Under the pieces are notes generated by a model. The model was not told the origin of the DNA. It ran no database searches and worked only from the letters and a program-made list of their open reading frames with translations. A program made the translations under genes and the position numbers. A stretch of 64,000 nt of DNA, from NCBI RefSeq assembly GCF_026004075.1, contig NZ_BPIK01000001.1:722041-786040 (forward strand), read 5' to 3'. This stretch comes from Meiothermus sp. Its GTDB lineage: Bacteria > Deinococcota > Deinococci > Deinococcales > Thermaceae. Position 1 is the first letter of the stretch, and each line of letters begins with the position of its first letter. Shown here piece after piece: positions 1 through 8,977 of the stretch.

Positions 1-243
1 TTCTCCCGGTGGGATAACTATGTGGAACTGTCCTTGGAAGACATCATCGAGCGCATTGGGCCTTTCAGCCAGTACGACGACTGGGACTGGGGGCGCGAGG
101 TATACGACTGGAAACGGCCCAACCTGCGCATCCGGGTGGTGATGCGCGGTGGTTATGTAAAAGCGGTGGAAGAACTCGACCCGCAGGATAACAGCCGCTA
201 TGGCACCACCCTGCGGGTTTTATGGGGGGATGTTTCGCCTTAG
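1..243 (+). CDS. Hypothetical protein, 5' end cut by window edge
   Basis: The reading frame is open from base 1 to a TAG at 241-243, so this is the C-terminal part (80 residues visible) of a longer protein. An internal GTG at 22 could be a start, but no ribosome binding site lies before it and the frame continues upstream, so truncation by the window edge is more likely. The visible part is acidic and rich in Trp and Tyr, with no membrane segment or motif that I recognise. It faces the M3 peptidase gene tail to tail with an 8-bp gap. No function is assigned. Confidence 0.6.
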   Translation, partial: FSRWDNYVELSLEDIIERIGPFSQYDDWDWGREVYDWKRPNLRIRVVMRGGYVKAVEELDPQDNSRYGTTLRVLWGDVSP

Positions 244-251
244 GCAGCGGC

Positions 252-2279
252 TCAGTCCAGAAGCCCTGAGCGCGCTAGCAAGGCCCTGGGGTCAGGGTCG
301 CGCCCCAGGAAGCGCCGGAAGAGCTCGGCGGGGTCGACAGAGTTGCCTTTGCTCAAGATGTGGGTGATGAAGTCTTCACCGGTCTGGCGGTTGAAGATGC
401 CCTCGGCCTTGAAGCGCGAGAAAGCGTCGGCGTCGAGCACCTCCGACCATTTGTAGGAGTAGTAGCCTGCGGCATAGCCCACCGGATGCCCGAACAGGTG
501 GGCGAACCCGGCCACAAAGGCATAGTCCTGGGGTAGTGGGGCTGGCATGAAAGGCTGCATGACCTGCCGGGCGTAGGCGACCACATCGCCGTCGCTGGGG
601 GTGTAGTGAACATGCAGGGCCAGATCTACCGTTCCGAAGGCCAGTTGGCGCATGCCCAGGTTGGCGGCCCAGTAGTTTTTGGCCCGCAGCATTTTTTCAA
701 AAAGCTCGTTGGGGATGGGTTCGCCGGTCTGATAGTGGCGTGCGAACAGGTTCAGGGCTTCGCGCTCCCAGCACCAGTTTTCCATGATCTGGCTGGGCAG
801 CTCGACAAAGTCGCGGGCTACCTGGGTGCCCACCAGGCTGCGAACCTCCACGCTCGAGAGCGCCAGGTGCAACAGGTGCCCAAACTCGTGGAAGATGGTC
901 TCGACCTCGCGGTGGGTGAGCAAAGCGGGCCGGTCGCTTACCGGGGGGGTGAGGTTGCCGCACATCAGGCCCAGGTGGGGCTCGGTGGTGTTGCCATTGC
1001 GCACGCCGCGGATGAGGGTGTTCATCCAGGCCCCGCCGCGCTTGTTCTCGCGGGGGTGCCAGTCGGTGAAGAAACGGCAGATGCGCCGGCCTTCCCGGTA
1101 GATCTCGTAGGTTTTGACCTCGGGGTGCCAGGTGTCCACGCCGGTTACTTCCCGTACCTCGAGGCCGAAGACCCGCCGCACGATCTCGAACAGCCCCTCG
1201 AGCACCTGCGGCAGGGCAAAGTAGGGCCGCAGCTCTTCCTCGTCGAAGTCGTAGAGGGCCTTGCGCTGCTTCTCGGCGTAGTAGGCGATGTCCCAGGGCT
1301 CCAGCGGGGGGGCCTGGGGGCCTTCCAGCTCGCGGCGGAAGGCCTCGAGGGCGGCCAGCTCTTTCTTGAAATGGGGCTCGTAGGCGGCTTTGAGGTCTTG
1401 TTCGAAGCGCAGGGCGGTCTCGGCCTTGCCGGCCATGCGGTTTTCCAGCACGTAGTCGGCAAAGTTGACATAGCCCAGCAGTTCGGCCTTTTCGCGGCGC
1501 AGGGCCAGAATTTCATCGATCAAGAGCCGGTTGTCGCGCCCTGGCTCGGTGGCGCGGTTGTGGTAGGCCAGGTAGACCTGCTTGCGGATCTCGGCGTCGT
1601 CCAGGTAGGTTTGCAGGGCCAGGTAGCTGGGTTGCTGCAGGGTGAAGCGGTAGCCCTCGCGGCCCTTGGTGCGGGCGCTCTGCCGGGCGGCCTCGAGGGC
1701 GCTGGGGGGCAGGCCCGCCACCTGGCTTTCGTCCAGGTACAGCTCCCAGTCGGCGGTGGAGTCGGTGAGGTTCTGCTCGAACTGGGTGGTGATCTCCGAA
1801 AGCCGGGTGTTGAGGGCCTCGAGGCGGGCTTTCTTCTCGGGGGGCAGGTCGGCCCCCTGGCGGCGGAACTCGTCCAGGCGCAGCTTGAGGAAGCGGGCCC
1901 AGTCGGGGCTGAGCTGGCTGGCCTCGGGGGTGGCGGCGAAGTCTTTGAGGGCCTGGTACAGCTCGGCGGAAATCTGGAGCTTGGTGTAGAAGGCGGTGAT
2001 GGGGGGAATGATGGCCTTGTAGGCCGCGCGCAGCTCGGGCGTAGAAACCACGCTCTCGAGGTGGGCCACCAGCGCAAAAGCGTAGCCCAGCCCCTCACCC
2101 AGCCGATCCAGGGGGAGCAGGGTGTTCTCGAAGGTGCGGGGGCCTTCCACCCGCAGGATGGCCTCTAACTCGGCCTCGGCCTGGGCCAGGAGGGTCTGAA
2201 TGGCCGGCTCGATGTGCTCGGGGCGGATCTGGCTAAAAGGGATATCGTAGCGCACTTCCAGCAAAGGGTTCTCCGACAT
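252..2279 (-). CDS. M3 family zinc oligopeptidase (oligopeptidase A / Dcp type)
   Basis: Thimet-type metallopeptidase that would cut short peptides in the cytoplasm. The zinc signature HEFGH lies at residues 464-468 of 675, and the third ligand is expected in the following helix. The length and the long helical N-terminal half are usual for the oligopeptidase A / peptidyl-dipeptidase Dcp group; I cannot tell the two apart by eye. There is no signal peptide, which agrees with a cytosolic role in peptide turnover. The ATG has no Shine-Dalgarno sequence; a TATACT box (forward 2288-2293) sits 8 nt upstream, suggesting its own leaderless promoter. It is the last of a run of minus-strand genes, 45 bp after the DegT aminotransferase. 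Confidence 0.93.
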   Translation of the reverse strand: MSENPLLEVRYDIPFSQIRPEHIEPAIQTLLAQAEAELEAILRVEGPRTFENTLLPLDRLGEGLGYAFALVAHLESVVSTPELRAAYKAIIPPITAFYTKLQISAELYQALKDFAATPEASQLSPDWARFLKLRLDEFRRQGADLPPEKKARLEALNTRLSEITTQFEQNLTDSTADWELYLDESQVAGLPPSALEAARQSARTKGREGYRFTLQQPSYLALQTYLDDAEIRKQVYLAYHNRATEPGRDNRLLIDEILALRREKAELLGYVNFADYVLENRMAGKAETALRFEQDLKAAYEPHFKKELAALEAFRRELEGPQAPPLEPWDIAYYAEKQRKALYDFDEEELRPYFALPQVLEGLFEIVRRVFGLEVREVTGVDTWHPEVKTYEIYREGRRICRFFTDWHPRENKRGGAWMNTLIRGVRNGNTTEPHLGLMCGNLTPPVSDRPALLTHREVETIFHEFGHLLHLALSSVEVRSLVGTQVARDFVELPSQIMENWCWEREALNLFARHYQTGEPIPNELFEKMLRAKNYWAANLGMRQLAFGTVDLALHVHYTPSDGDVVAYARQVMQPFMPAPLPQDYAFVAGFAHLFGHPVGYAAGYYSYKWSEVLDADAFSRFKAEGIFNRQTGEDFITHILSKGNSVDPAELFRRFLGRDPDPRALLARSGLLD

Positions 2280-2324
2280 AGCACCCCAGTATAAATGGGG
2301 CTAGGAGCGGAGAATGTGCCCTGC

Positions 2325-3461
2325 CTAGGCGTAACTTTGCACGGCCCGGATGACCGCCTCGAGCTGGGCCTCTTCCAGAAAGGGGTGCATGGGCAGGCAG
2401 AGCACCTCGCGGGCGGCGGCTTCGGCGGCTGGAAGGGAGCCTTTTGGGGCCAGGTCGCGGTAGGCCGGCTGGAGGTGGGCTGGCAGTGGGTAGTGCACGC
2501 TGCTGCCGATGCCCTGCTGCTTCAGGTGGGCGGCCAGCCGGTCGCGTTCGGGGTGGCGCACCGTGTACTGGTGGTAGACGTGCAGCGCATAGGGCATCTC
2601 ACAGGGGGTCTGGAGGTGGTTTTTGAGGTGCTCGTTGTAGATCTGGGCGATCTGGCGGCGGCGGGCGTTCCAGGTTTCCAGGTAGGGGAGCTTGACCCGC
2701 AGAACGGCAGTCTGGAGCGCATCGAGCCTCGAGGTGTAGCCCGCCGGGCGCACATGGTGGTAGCGCTCCTTGGAGCCATGTACGGCCAGGAGGCGGGCCT
2801 CCTCGGCGATGTGCGGGTGATGGGTGGCGATAAAGCCTCCGTCGCCATATGCACCTAGGTTTTTGGTGGGGTAAAGGCTAAAAGCCCCCGCATCGCCCAA
2901 TGTGCCGGCCTGAGGATGCGGGCAGTCGCAGGCGTGCCCGCGCGGATGCTTGCAGCCAGGGGCACAGTAGCGCGCCCCGATGGCCTGGGCTGCGTCCTCC
3001 AGCACCTGCAAACCGTGTTTTCGCGCGAACTCCAGTATTTCGCCCATGGGGGCCACCTGGCCGTATAGATGAACCGGCAGGATGGCCCTGGTGCGCGGGG
3101 TAAGGGCGGCCTCGAGCAGGGCCGGATTAAGGTTGAAGTTGTGCGGGTCAATGTCCACCAACACGGGCCGGGCCCCCACGTGCTGGATGGCCTCGAGGGT
3201 GGCGATAAAGGTGAAAGGCGTGGTGATGACCTCATCCCCCGGCCCCAAGCCCATGGCCCGCAGGGCGATGACGAGGGCATCGGTTCCGGAGCCGCAAGTG
3301 ATCACATAGGGCACTTTCAGATAATCGGAAAGTTCGGCTTCCAGGGCTGCAACCTCGGGGCCGCCCACAAACCCGCCGGAAGCCAGCACGCGCCCTACGG
3401 CGGCGTCAATCTCGGCTTTCAATTCGAGGTACTCGCGCTTTAGGTCAAGAACGGGAATCAT
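2325..3461 (-). CDS. DegT/DnrJ/EryC1/StrS sugar aminotransferase with Cys/His-rich insert
   Basis: PLP-dependent aminotransferase of the family that aminates nucleotide-linked keto-sugars. It carries the family opening (IPVLDLKREY), the GSGTDA loop at 58-63, the LEDAAQA motif near 154-160 and the PLP lysine in LYPTKNLGA (K200). I chose the ATG at 3461 because AGGTG lies 7 nt upstream; a GTG three codons earlier is possible. Between residues 165 and 182 it carries an insertion with Cys166, Cys170, His172, His176, Cys178, Cys180 and His182 that the paralogue at 62789-63901 lacks; it looks metal-binding (inference). It lies downstream of the Lpt-like genes, so an envelope-glycan role is plausible. 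The substrate cannot be read from the sequence. Confidence 0.9.
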   Translation of the reverse strand: MIPVLDLKREYLELKAEIDAAVGRVLASGGFVGGPEVAALEAELSDYLKVPYVITCGSGTDALVIALRAMGLGPGDEVITTPFTFIATLEAIQHVGARPVLVDIDPHNFNLNPALLEAALTPRTRAILPVHLYGQVAPMGEILEFARKHGLQVLEDAAQAIGARYCAPGCKHPRGHACDCPHPQAGTLGDAGAFSLYPTKNLGAYGDGGFIATHHPHIAEEARLLAVHGSKERYHHVRPAGYTSRLDALQTAVLRVKLPYLETWNARRRQIAQIYNEHLKNHLQTPCEMPYALHVYHQYTVRHPERDRLAAHLKQQGIGSSVHYPLPAHLQPAYRDLAPKGSLPAAEAAAREVLCLPMHPFLEEAQLEAVIRAVQSYA

Positions 3462-3511
3462 GCAAAACACCTGTTGTAGAGCTTAGTACATGGCCGGTTC
3501 TCTTTGCCAGG

Positions 3512-4645
3512 CTAGCGATAGACGCCCTTGCCCATCCAGAGGCCCACCACCAAGCCCAGCAGGTTCGCCCCCCAGGCCCCCACCTCGGGGGGAATCGGGC
3601 TCGAGAGTGCCATCACCTTGCCGGTGCTAAAGGCCACGTAGTAGGCAATGGTGAGCACCAGGGCCAGGCCCAGCGCCGTACCGGGGCTGGTGGCCCGGCG
3701 CACCGCTACCGGCAGGGCCAGCACCAGCACCATCAGGTTGGCCAGGGCCAGGGCGATGGTGGCGTGCCACTGGGCCTTGGCCTCGCGCAACTCACGGGGT
3801 GGGGTGCGAGGGTCTTGCAGCTTGCGCCACCACTCCGAGAGGGCTACGGGCACTTCAAACCCACCCCCGGCGTACTGGGCTTCCAGGTCTTCGCGGCTGC
3901 GGGAGAGCCGCACGGTGAGTTCGGCTCCTGGCTGGCCGATATTTTGCGCCCTGAAGACGCCCTGCAAGCCCTCCTGAGCGGCCTCGAGGGTGGCGAACTC
4001 GGGCAGGGGAAGCTGGGCAAAATCCAGGGTAAAGACCCGGTAATCCCTGAGCACGATGCGCTGGCCCTGCAGGCGGGCGGTCTGGGCCAGGATTACGGTC
4101 ATGGTCTGATCCTGCCAGCGCTCGAGGCGCACCCGCTGGAATTCGTCTTTGGCCGGGTCGAAGCCATCGTAGCGCAGGATGTACTCACCCACCGTAAGCT
4201 CGCGCCCCACCAGGTTGAACTGGGGGGTGCGCTCGGGGATCAGCTCGTTCCAGTACACCACCGCCGTAGCCCGGTTGGCCCAGGGCACCACCCATTCCGA
4301 GAGGGCCAGCGAGAAGCCGCTCAGGAGCAGGCCCCCCAGCAAAAAGGGCCGGGCCGTGCGGAGCACTGAGATGCCCCCAGCCTGCATCACCAGTAGCTCG
4401 TTTTCCCGCGCCAGCCGGCCAAAAGCCAGCATCACCGCCAGAAGCCCGGCGATGGGCATGGCCTGCACGGTGGCATAGGGCACCTGCAAGGCCAGCCACT
4501 TCAGAATGCTGCCGAGCTCGGCAGTGCCCATCCACTGCGCCCTGGGCAGGATGTTGCTGATGAGCCCAAAGCTCACATAGAGCACCAGCCCGAACAAAAA
4601 GACCGGCAGGGCTTCGCGGAGAATGTAACGATCCAGATGGGTCAT
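3512..4645 (-). CDS. LptF/LptG family permease (YjgP/YjgQ)
   Basis: 377-residue membrane protein with the LptF/G layout: TM helices near residues 15-35, 55-85 and 100-120, a large soluble domain from about 125 to 275, then three TM helices in the last 90 residues. In Gram-negative bacteria LptF and LptG form the inner-membrane part of the LptB2FG complex that extracts lipopolysaccharide. Only one such permease is present here and no LptB ATPase is adjacent, so partners must lie elsewhere or it forms a homodimer. It overlaps the LptD-like gene by 4 bp (start inside the previous stop), so translation is probably coupled. The transported lipid in a Thermaceae outer membrane is not known from sequence. 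Confidence 0.85.
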   Translation of the reverse strand: MTHLDRYILREALPVFLFGLVLYVSFGLISNILPRAQWMGTAELGSILKWLALQVPYATVQAMPIAGLLAVMLAFGRLARENELLVMQAGGISVLRTARPFLLGGLLLSGFSLALSEWVVPWANRATAVVYWNELIPERTPQFNLVGRELTVGEYILRYDGFDPAKDEFQRVRLERWQDQTMTVILAQTARLQGQRIVLRDYRVFTLDFAQLPLPEFATLEAAQEGLQGVFRAQNIGQPGAELTVRLSRSREDLEAQYAGGGFEVPVALSEWWRKLQDPRTPPRELREAKAQWHATIALALANLMVLVLALPVAVRRATSPGTALGLALVLTIAYYVAFSTGKVMALSSPIPPEVGAWGANLLGLVVGLWMGKGVYR

Positions 4646-6273
4646 CGGATTTCAAGTCCAAACACCAGTTTGCCACTGGGTATCTCGCCTGGGTCCTGGG
4701 CGATACGGATTTCCTGGTAGCCCAGCCGCCAGATAAAACAACAGTCGGCGTAGCGCAGCTCCAACCCCCAGCGGCTCACGCCCTGGCGCAGGAAATCATA
4801 CCCGAGAAAGGGCGTCAGGTTGAGGTCGTAGGTACAGCTCAGGGGAACCGGGGTAAAGCCCAGCACCAGCTCGCGGCGTTCCCAGTCGTCGCGCCCGTTG
4901 CTCAGGGTTTTGCCCACACAGTTCCAGCAGGTGTTGAGCCTGGCCCAGAACTCGCCGTAGCTCTGGGGGTAGCCAAGGCGCAGGCTGGCCTGGGTTTGAC
5001 TCAAAAGAAAATCGTGCGTGGCCTCGAGCCCGATGTTCTGATACCTCAGATTCCCGGAGAGCTTCTGGGTGGCTTCCCGGCGCTCGAGCCAGAAGCGCCC
5101 AGGGGTAGACTCGATGGCCCAGTTATAGCCCAGACGCAAGGCAAACTCACCCTCGTAGCGGCCTTCGGCGTACCCTCCGTAGGCCACGTACTGCTGGGGC
5201 TGGTTATAGAAACCCAGCACCCCAAAGGGCTCGAGGCGGAAGCGAAAGGGGCCTTCCTGCACCTCGAAGCGGTAGCGCAGCTCGGCCCCGGCGGCCAGGC
5301 CCTGCACCTGGGAAGCCGGGGTGCCATCGGGCCAGTCCTGGGCAATCCAGCCGTAGGGGATAAGGGTGAAGCGATCCAGCGTAAAAGACTGCCTGAAGCC
5401 GAAGGCATAGCGCCCTTTCTCGCTGTCGTGGGTAAAAAATACGGGGCCGCCCTCCACCTCGCCCCGGCTGGCCGGGCCGCTGGGCTTGAGGTCGAACTCG
5501 AGCCTGGCCCGGTTGCCTTCGCCCCGTCCTGAAAACCCCAGCCTGAGAATTGGGTCGGGGCTGCCCAGGCGCAGGCCCAGCAGGGTTATGCGGGTGCTGA
5601 ACTTGTCACTAACCCCTGCCGCGGGCAAAGGAAACTCGCTGAGGCCCAGGTTGAGCCCCTGATCGAAGTCCAGTCGTAGGGGAAACAGCAGGGTGTCGGC
5701 TTCACCGGTTTGCAGGCCCAGGCTTTCGCCCAGGGGTCGGTTTACATTCAGGCGCAGGGCCTCGAACTGGGCCAGACCTAACCGATAGGCCTCGAGCCGG
5801 CTTTCTTCCAGGAGCACCTCACCGCTCTTTGTGTCGAAATTTAGACGTTCCGACAACAGCCGCAGGTCGTCGCCGCACCGACAGGTGGTGATGCGAACCC
5901 CGAGGGCCTGCAAGACCTGTCTTTTGACGAGGCCTTCCTGGGCCCAAAAACGGTAGCGGGGGGTTTCCACCTCAATCTGCGAGGCCGTCAGCTCGCCGCT
6001 CTGCTGGTCGTAGCGCAGTTCAGGTGCCCGCAGGGATAGTCCCTCGGTTTGCAGGCAGGCGCCATCGCTAAAGATCGCCAGATCGCCGTCGAACTCGAGG
6101 TTCCCCCCACCGGCCAGCCCCTCGGGGGTCTCGAGGGTGTAGGGCTGCTCGGTGCACGGGACGGGGCTGGCCCAGGCCAGGCCGCTCCAGCCCAGGGCCA
6201 GGGCGCAAAGCAGGGGGAGCAGCCCGGTCTTACGGCACAGGGGGGTGGATGGGCTCGATGCTTTCAAGCCCAT
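4642..6273 (-). CDS. LptD/OstA-like outer-membrane protein
   Basis: 543 residues from the ATG at 6273, which is followed by a basic stretch and a hydrophobic core ending in ALA-type residues: a signal peptide. A GTG at 6342 in frame would add 23 residues that do not fit a signal sequence. The N-terminal third has short beta repeats with phrases such as LEFDGDLAIFSDG and the cysteine pair CRCGDD, typical of OstA/LptA-like beta-jellyrolls. The rest alternates hydrophobic and polar residues and ends in VFGLEIR, as expected for a beta-barrel closing strand. Context between LptC-like and LptF/G genes supports a role in moving lipid to the outer membrane. Similarity to LptD is by architecture and neighbourhood, not close identity. 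Confidence 0.7.
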   Translation of the reverse strand: MGLKASSPSTPLCRKTGLLPLLCALALGWSGLAWASPVPCTEQPYTLETPEGLAGGGNLEFDGDLAIFSDGACLQTEGLSLRAPELRYDQQSGELTASQIEVETPRYRFWAQEGLVKRQVLQALGVRITTCRCGDDLRLLSERLNFDTKSGEVLLEESRLEAYRLGLAQFEALRLNVNRPLGESLGLQTGEADTLLFPLRLDFDQGLNLGLSEFPLPAAGVSDKFSTRITLLGLRLGSPDPILRLGFSGRGEGNRARLEFDLKPSGPASRGEVEGGPVFFTHDSEKGRYAFGFRQSFTLDRFTLIPYGWIAQDWPDGTPASQVQGLAAGAELRYRFEVQEGPFRFRLEPFGVLGFYNQPQQYVAYGGYAEGRYEGEFALRLGYNWAIESTPGRFWLERREATQKLSGNLRYQNIGLEATHDFLLSQTQASLRLGYPQSYGEFWARLNTCWNCVGKTLSNGRDDWERRELVLGFTPVPLSCTYDLNLTPFLGYDFLRQGVSRWGLELRYADCCFIWRLGYQEIRIAQDPGEIPSGKLVFGLEIR

Positions 6274-6345
6274 ACAAAAAGCCAGTCCGGGGCTCAGTAT
6301 TCGCGAATCTTGCAGTTTGTTTTTCGTATACTCCACGCACACGCC

Positions 6346-6969
6346 CTACAGTTTATCGGCGTAGGGGCGCAGGCGGTTGAAAATATCGGCTGGAACGCGG
6401 GTGTTGGCCCGCACTTTGCCGCCGCCAACGGTCAGCAGCAAGGTGCTGTCGGGCCGGTTGCCCCTGAGGGTGGTGGCCCCGTCGCGGAAGGTGAAAGCCC
6501 CCAGCACCAAAGCCAGGTCTTTGGTGGCGTCCACGATGAGCGTGCTGGCCTCGAGCACCGGCTCGCTCGAGCGCACCTCGCCCTTGAGCACCAGCACGTC
6601 GTCGCCGAGCAAGAGCCCCTGCTGGGCGCTGAGGGCCTTGAACTCCTTGGAGCTGAAGCGCACCCCGCTCATCCGCAGGGTGTCGGGCTTTTGCAGGTAC
6701 TCCAGGCTGCTCGCGCTAAAATCGCCCTCCTTGGCCTTGAGGGTGGCCCCCTGGGCCCGGATGAACTCGCCGTCCTTGTACTGGATGTAACGGGCTTCCA
6801 GCACCAGCCCGCTTTTGTTGTCGGTGATGGTGCCGCCGGTGGGCAGGGTGTAGACGCCGGTGCCCACGTCCAGCTCCGAGTTGCCCCGGGGCCGCACCTC
6901 GAAACCGGCAAACCTCGAGGCCAGCGCAATCAAAGAAAGAAAAGTGAGCAGAATCCACCAACGTTTCAT
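6346..6969 (-). CDS. LptC-like single-pass periplasmic bridge protein
   Basis: 207 residues with one N-terminal membrane anchor (about residues 4-22) followed by a repetitive beta-rich domain (TLPTGGTITDNKSG, LEARYIQYKDGEFI, LVLKGEVRSSEPVLEASTL) resembling LptC/OstA beta-jellyrolls. LptC receives lipopolysaccharide from LptFG and passes it to the LptA bridge. The gene opens a co-directional set (this gene, LptD-like, LptF/G) with gaps of 4 bp or less if the LptD-like protein starts at its upstream GTG. A TACGAT -10 box (forward 6977-6982) lies 7 nt before the ATG, suggesting that the operon starts here with a leaderless message. Assigned by fold pattern and context; the family is poorly conserved in primary sequence. 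Confidence 0.65.
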   Translation of the reverse strand: MKRWWILLTFLSLIALASRFAGFEVRPRGNSELDVGTGVYTLPTGGTITDNKSGLVLEARYIQYKDGEFIRAQGATLKAKEGDFSASSLEYLQKPDTLRMSGVRFSSKEFKALSAQQGLLLGDDVLVLKGEVRSSEPVLEASTLIVDATKDLALVLGAFTFRDGATTLRGNRPDSTLLLTVGGGKVRANTRVPADIFNRLRPYADKL

Positions 6970-7075
6970 GTTCTCAATCGTAGAGCCTGGGGCATGAACC
7001 GAATGAGCAAACCATCAACCGTGCTGGGTCAACGATCTAATAAAAACCCAGCGGCTTCGGCTATACTCCAAAAAG

Positions 7076-8152
7076 ATGCGGCTTTTGGCCTTCGTCATCG
7101 TATGGCTGGCCCCGGTGCTGGCGTTTCCACGCCTGGGTTTGCACGAAGGCTACACCCGGCTGGTCTTCGACCTCGAGGCCCGAACCCAGTACCAGCTTGC
7201 CCAATCCCCCGACACCCTTACCCTGCGCTTCAGTGGTATTGGTGCCGGGGCCGCCGACGTGGATGTAAGCTCGCCCCAGGTAGCCTCGTACCAGGTGGTG
7301 GTGGTCGGCAACGGCGCCACGGTGTTCGTGCGCCTGAAGCCAAACGTCGAGGTTAAGACCGTGGTTCTGGACGATGGGAACCGGCGGCGCCTGGTGGTGG
7401 ATGTGCTCACCGCGGCCCCGAAGCCCAGCCCTCCGGCCCAGGCCCGGCCCCTCCCCCCCAAGCCCCGCCCCCAGCCCAAGGTGGTGGTGCTGGATCCCGG
7501 CCACGGCGGCCTCGACCCCGGCGCGGTAGGGTTTGTGGTGGAAAAAGAGGTGACGCTCGACCTGGCCCTGCGCCTGCGCCAACTGCTGCAAAAAGAGGGC
7601 ATCGAGGTCATCCTGACCCGCAGCGGCGATACCCACCTTTCCCCCGACAAAGCCACCGACCTGGGCCTGCGGGCCGAGATGGCCAACTCCAGGCGCAACC
7701 TGTTTGTCTCCATCCACGTCAACAGCGCGCCCAACCCGGCTCAGGGCATCGAGACCTACTACTTCGGCAGCACCCTAGACCAGAGCCTGCTGGCCCAGGT
7801 GATCCGCGAGAACGGTGGGGGCGAGTTGGGAAAGCGACTGACCCGCGAGGCCCAGAGTGTGGGGGAGCGCCTGGTGCGCGACCTGATCGCCCAGTCCAAC
7901 CTCAAGTTCTCGCGGCAACTGGCCCACTATGTGCAGGGGGCGCTGTTGCAGGCCACCGGCGCAGCCGACCGAGGGGTGCGCCAGGCGCCCTTTTACGTGA
8001 TTCGCAACGCTCGCATCCCGGCCATCCTGGTCGAGGTGGGCTTCGCCAACCACCCCGTCGAGGGCCGCCGCCTCCAGACCAGCGAGTACCGCCAGACCCT
8101 GGCCCTGGCCATGGCTCGAGGCATCCTGCGCTTTCTAAACAACGGGGAGTAG
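7076..8152 (+). CDS. N-acetylmuramoyl-L-alanine amidase, AMIN + Amidase_3
   Basis: Zinc amidase that cleaves the lactyl-amide bond between N-acetylmuramic acid and the stem peptide. A short signal peptide (residues 1-17) is followed by an AMIN-like beta domain (about 20-112), a Pro-rich linker (113-134) and the Amidase_3 catalytic domain (135-358). Visible zinc and catalytic residues are H143 in LDPGHGG, a Glu in VVEKEVT, H214 in SIHVNS and the Glu of ILVEVGF. TATACT at 7062-7067 lies 8 nt before the ATG, so the message is probably leaderless. Its last 18 bp overlap the convergent HAD gene. An AmiC-like role in daughter-cell separation is likely but not shown. Confidence 0.93.
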   Translation: MRLLAFVIVWLAPVLAFPRLGLHEGYTRLVFDLEARTQYQLAQSPDTLTLRFSGIGAGAADVDVSSPQVASYQVVVVGNGATVFVRLKPNVEVKTVVLDDGNRRRLVVDVLTAAPKPSPPAQARPLPPKPRPQPKVVVLDPGHGGLDPGAVGFVVEKEVTLDLALRLRQLLQKEGIEVILTRSGDTHLSPDKATDLGLRAEMANSRRNLFVSIHVNSAPNPAQGIETYYFGSTLDQSLLAQVIRENGGGELGKRLTREAQSVGERLVRDLIAQSNLKFSRQLAHYVQGALLQATGAADRGVRQAPFYVIRNARIPAILVEVGFANHPVEGRRLQTSEYRQTLALAMARGILRFLNNGE

Positions 8153-8821
8153 CCCTGCACCACCCTTTTGCCGGGCAATGCGCAGTAGGTCCCACAGCGC
8201 CAGGTCGTCCAGGCGGGTGAGCACCAGGTCGGCCTGGCCCAGGTCGAGGTGCTGGGTGAGAGCGTTGGGGACGGCCACCGTAAAGGCCCCCGCCAACTTG
8301 GCGGCCCGCACCCCGTTCAGGGAGTCCTCGAGCACGATGGTCTCCTGGGGCAAAACCCCCAGTCCCTCGGCAGCCCGTAAAAATAGTGCGGGGTCGGGTT
8401 TGGTCATGGCCACATCTTCCTTGGTGCGGATGACCTGGAAATACCCCAGCAAGCCCAGCCGTTCCAGATGCTCCTCCACCCAGACCCGCCTCGAGCTGCT
8501 GGCTACGGCCAGCTTGAGGCCCATGGCCTGGGCGGCCTCGAGGTAGTCCAGCACCCCCGGTAAGGGCTGGAGCGACTGGTTGAGGCTTTGCTTGCGCTCG
8601 TCCACCCAGCGCTCGATGCTTTCCTTGTCCAGCGGCATACCCACAAGCTGCTCCAGGTTGCCGACTGGGTCGAAGGGGATGGAGTTGTTGCCGATGAAAG
8701 GAAGCCAGTACTCTAGCGTTAGCTCGGCCCCATGGGCCTGGTACACCTCCTGCCAGGCCTGAAACTCGCTCTTTTCGGTGTCCAGGATGGTGCCGTCGAA
8801 ATCGAAGATGAGGGCATGCAT
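8135..8821 (-). CDS. HAD-superfamily phosphatase, beta-phosphoglucomutase-like
   Basis: 228 residues with the HAD motif I DFDGT (nucleophile D7, acid/base D9), motif II serine in LAVASSS, the basic residue and the final acidic motif in IVLEDSLNGVRAA. The four-helix cap between residues 15 and 80 is of the subclass I type found in beta-phosphoglucomutase and 2-deoxyglucose-6-phosphatase. The substrate is probably a small sugar phosphate, but which one cannot be decided from the sequence. It is convergent with the amidase and overlaps its 3' end by 18 bp, an arrangement in which the two messages are complementary at their ends. Confidence 0.88.
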   Translation of the reverse strand: MHALIFDFDGTILDTEKSEFQAWQEVYQAHGAELTLEYWLPFIGNNSIPFDPVGNLEQLVGMPLDKESIERWVDERKQSLNQSLQPLPGVLDYLEAAQAMGLKLAVASSSRRVWVEEHLERLGLLGYFQVIRTKEDVAMTKPDPALFLRAAEGLGVLPQETIVLEDSLNGVRAAKLAGAFTVAVPNALTQHLDLGQADLVLTRLDDLALWDLLRIARQKGGAGLLPVV

Positions 8822-8977
8822 GCAGGGTGCATTCTACTTGCTGATGGGCCTGGGGCAAGGGGCTCGAGAACAGTATTCAGCAGACAGGTGCAGCAAACAT
8901 AAAGTAACGCAATCCAGTTCGCTCAAAATTTTGACCTGATTCAATTCTGACATCGGCTGGTGTAGGCTATTGGGCGT

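Noticed and set aside
606-2168. Long open frame (520 codons) antisense to the M3 peptidase gene
   Set aside because: Gly/Val/Leu-rich translation typical of the antisense of high-GC genes; no motif, and the minus-strand peptidase has HEFGH and full-length homology.
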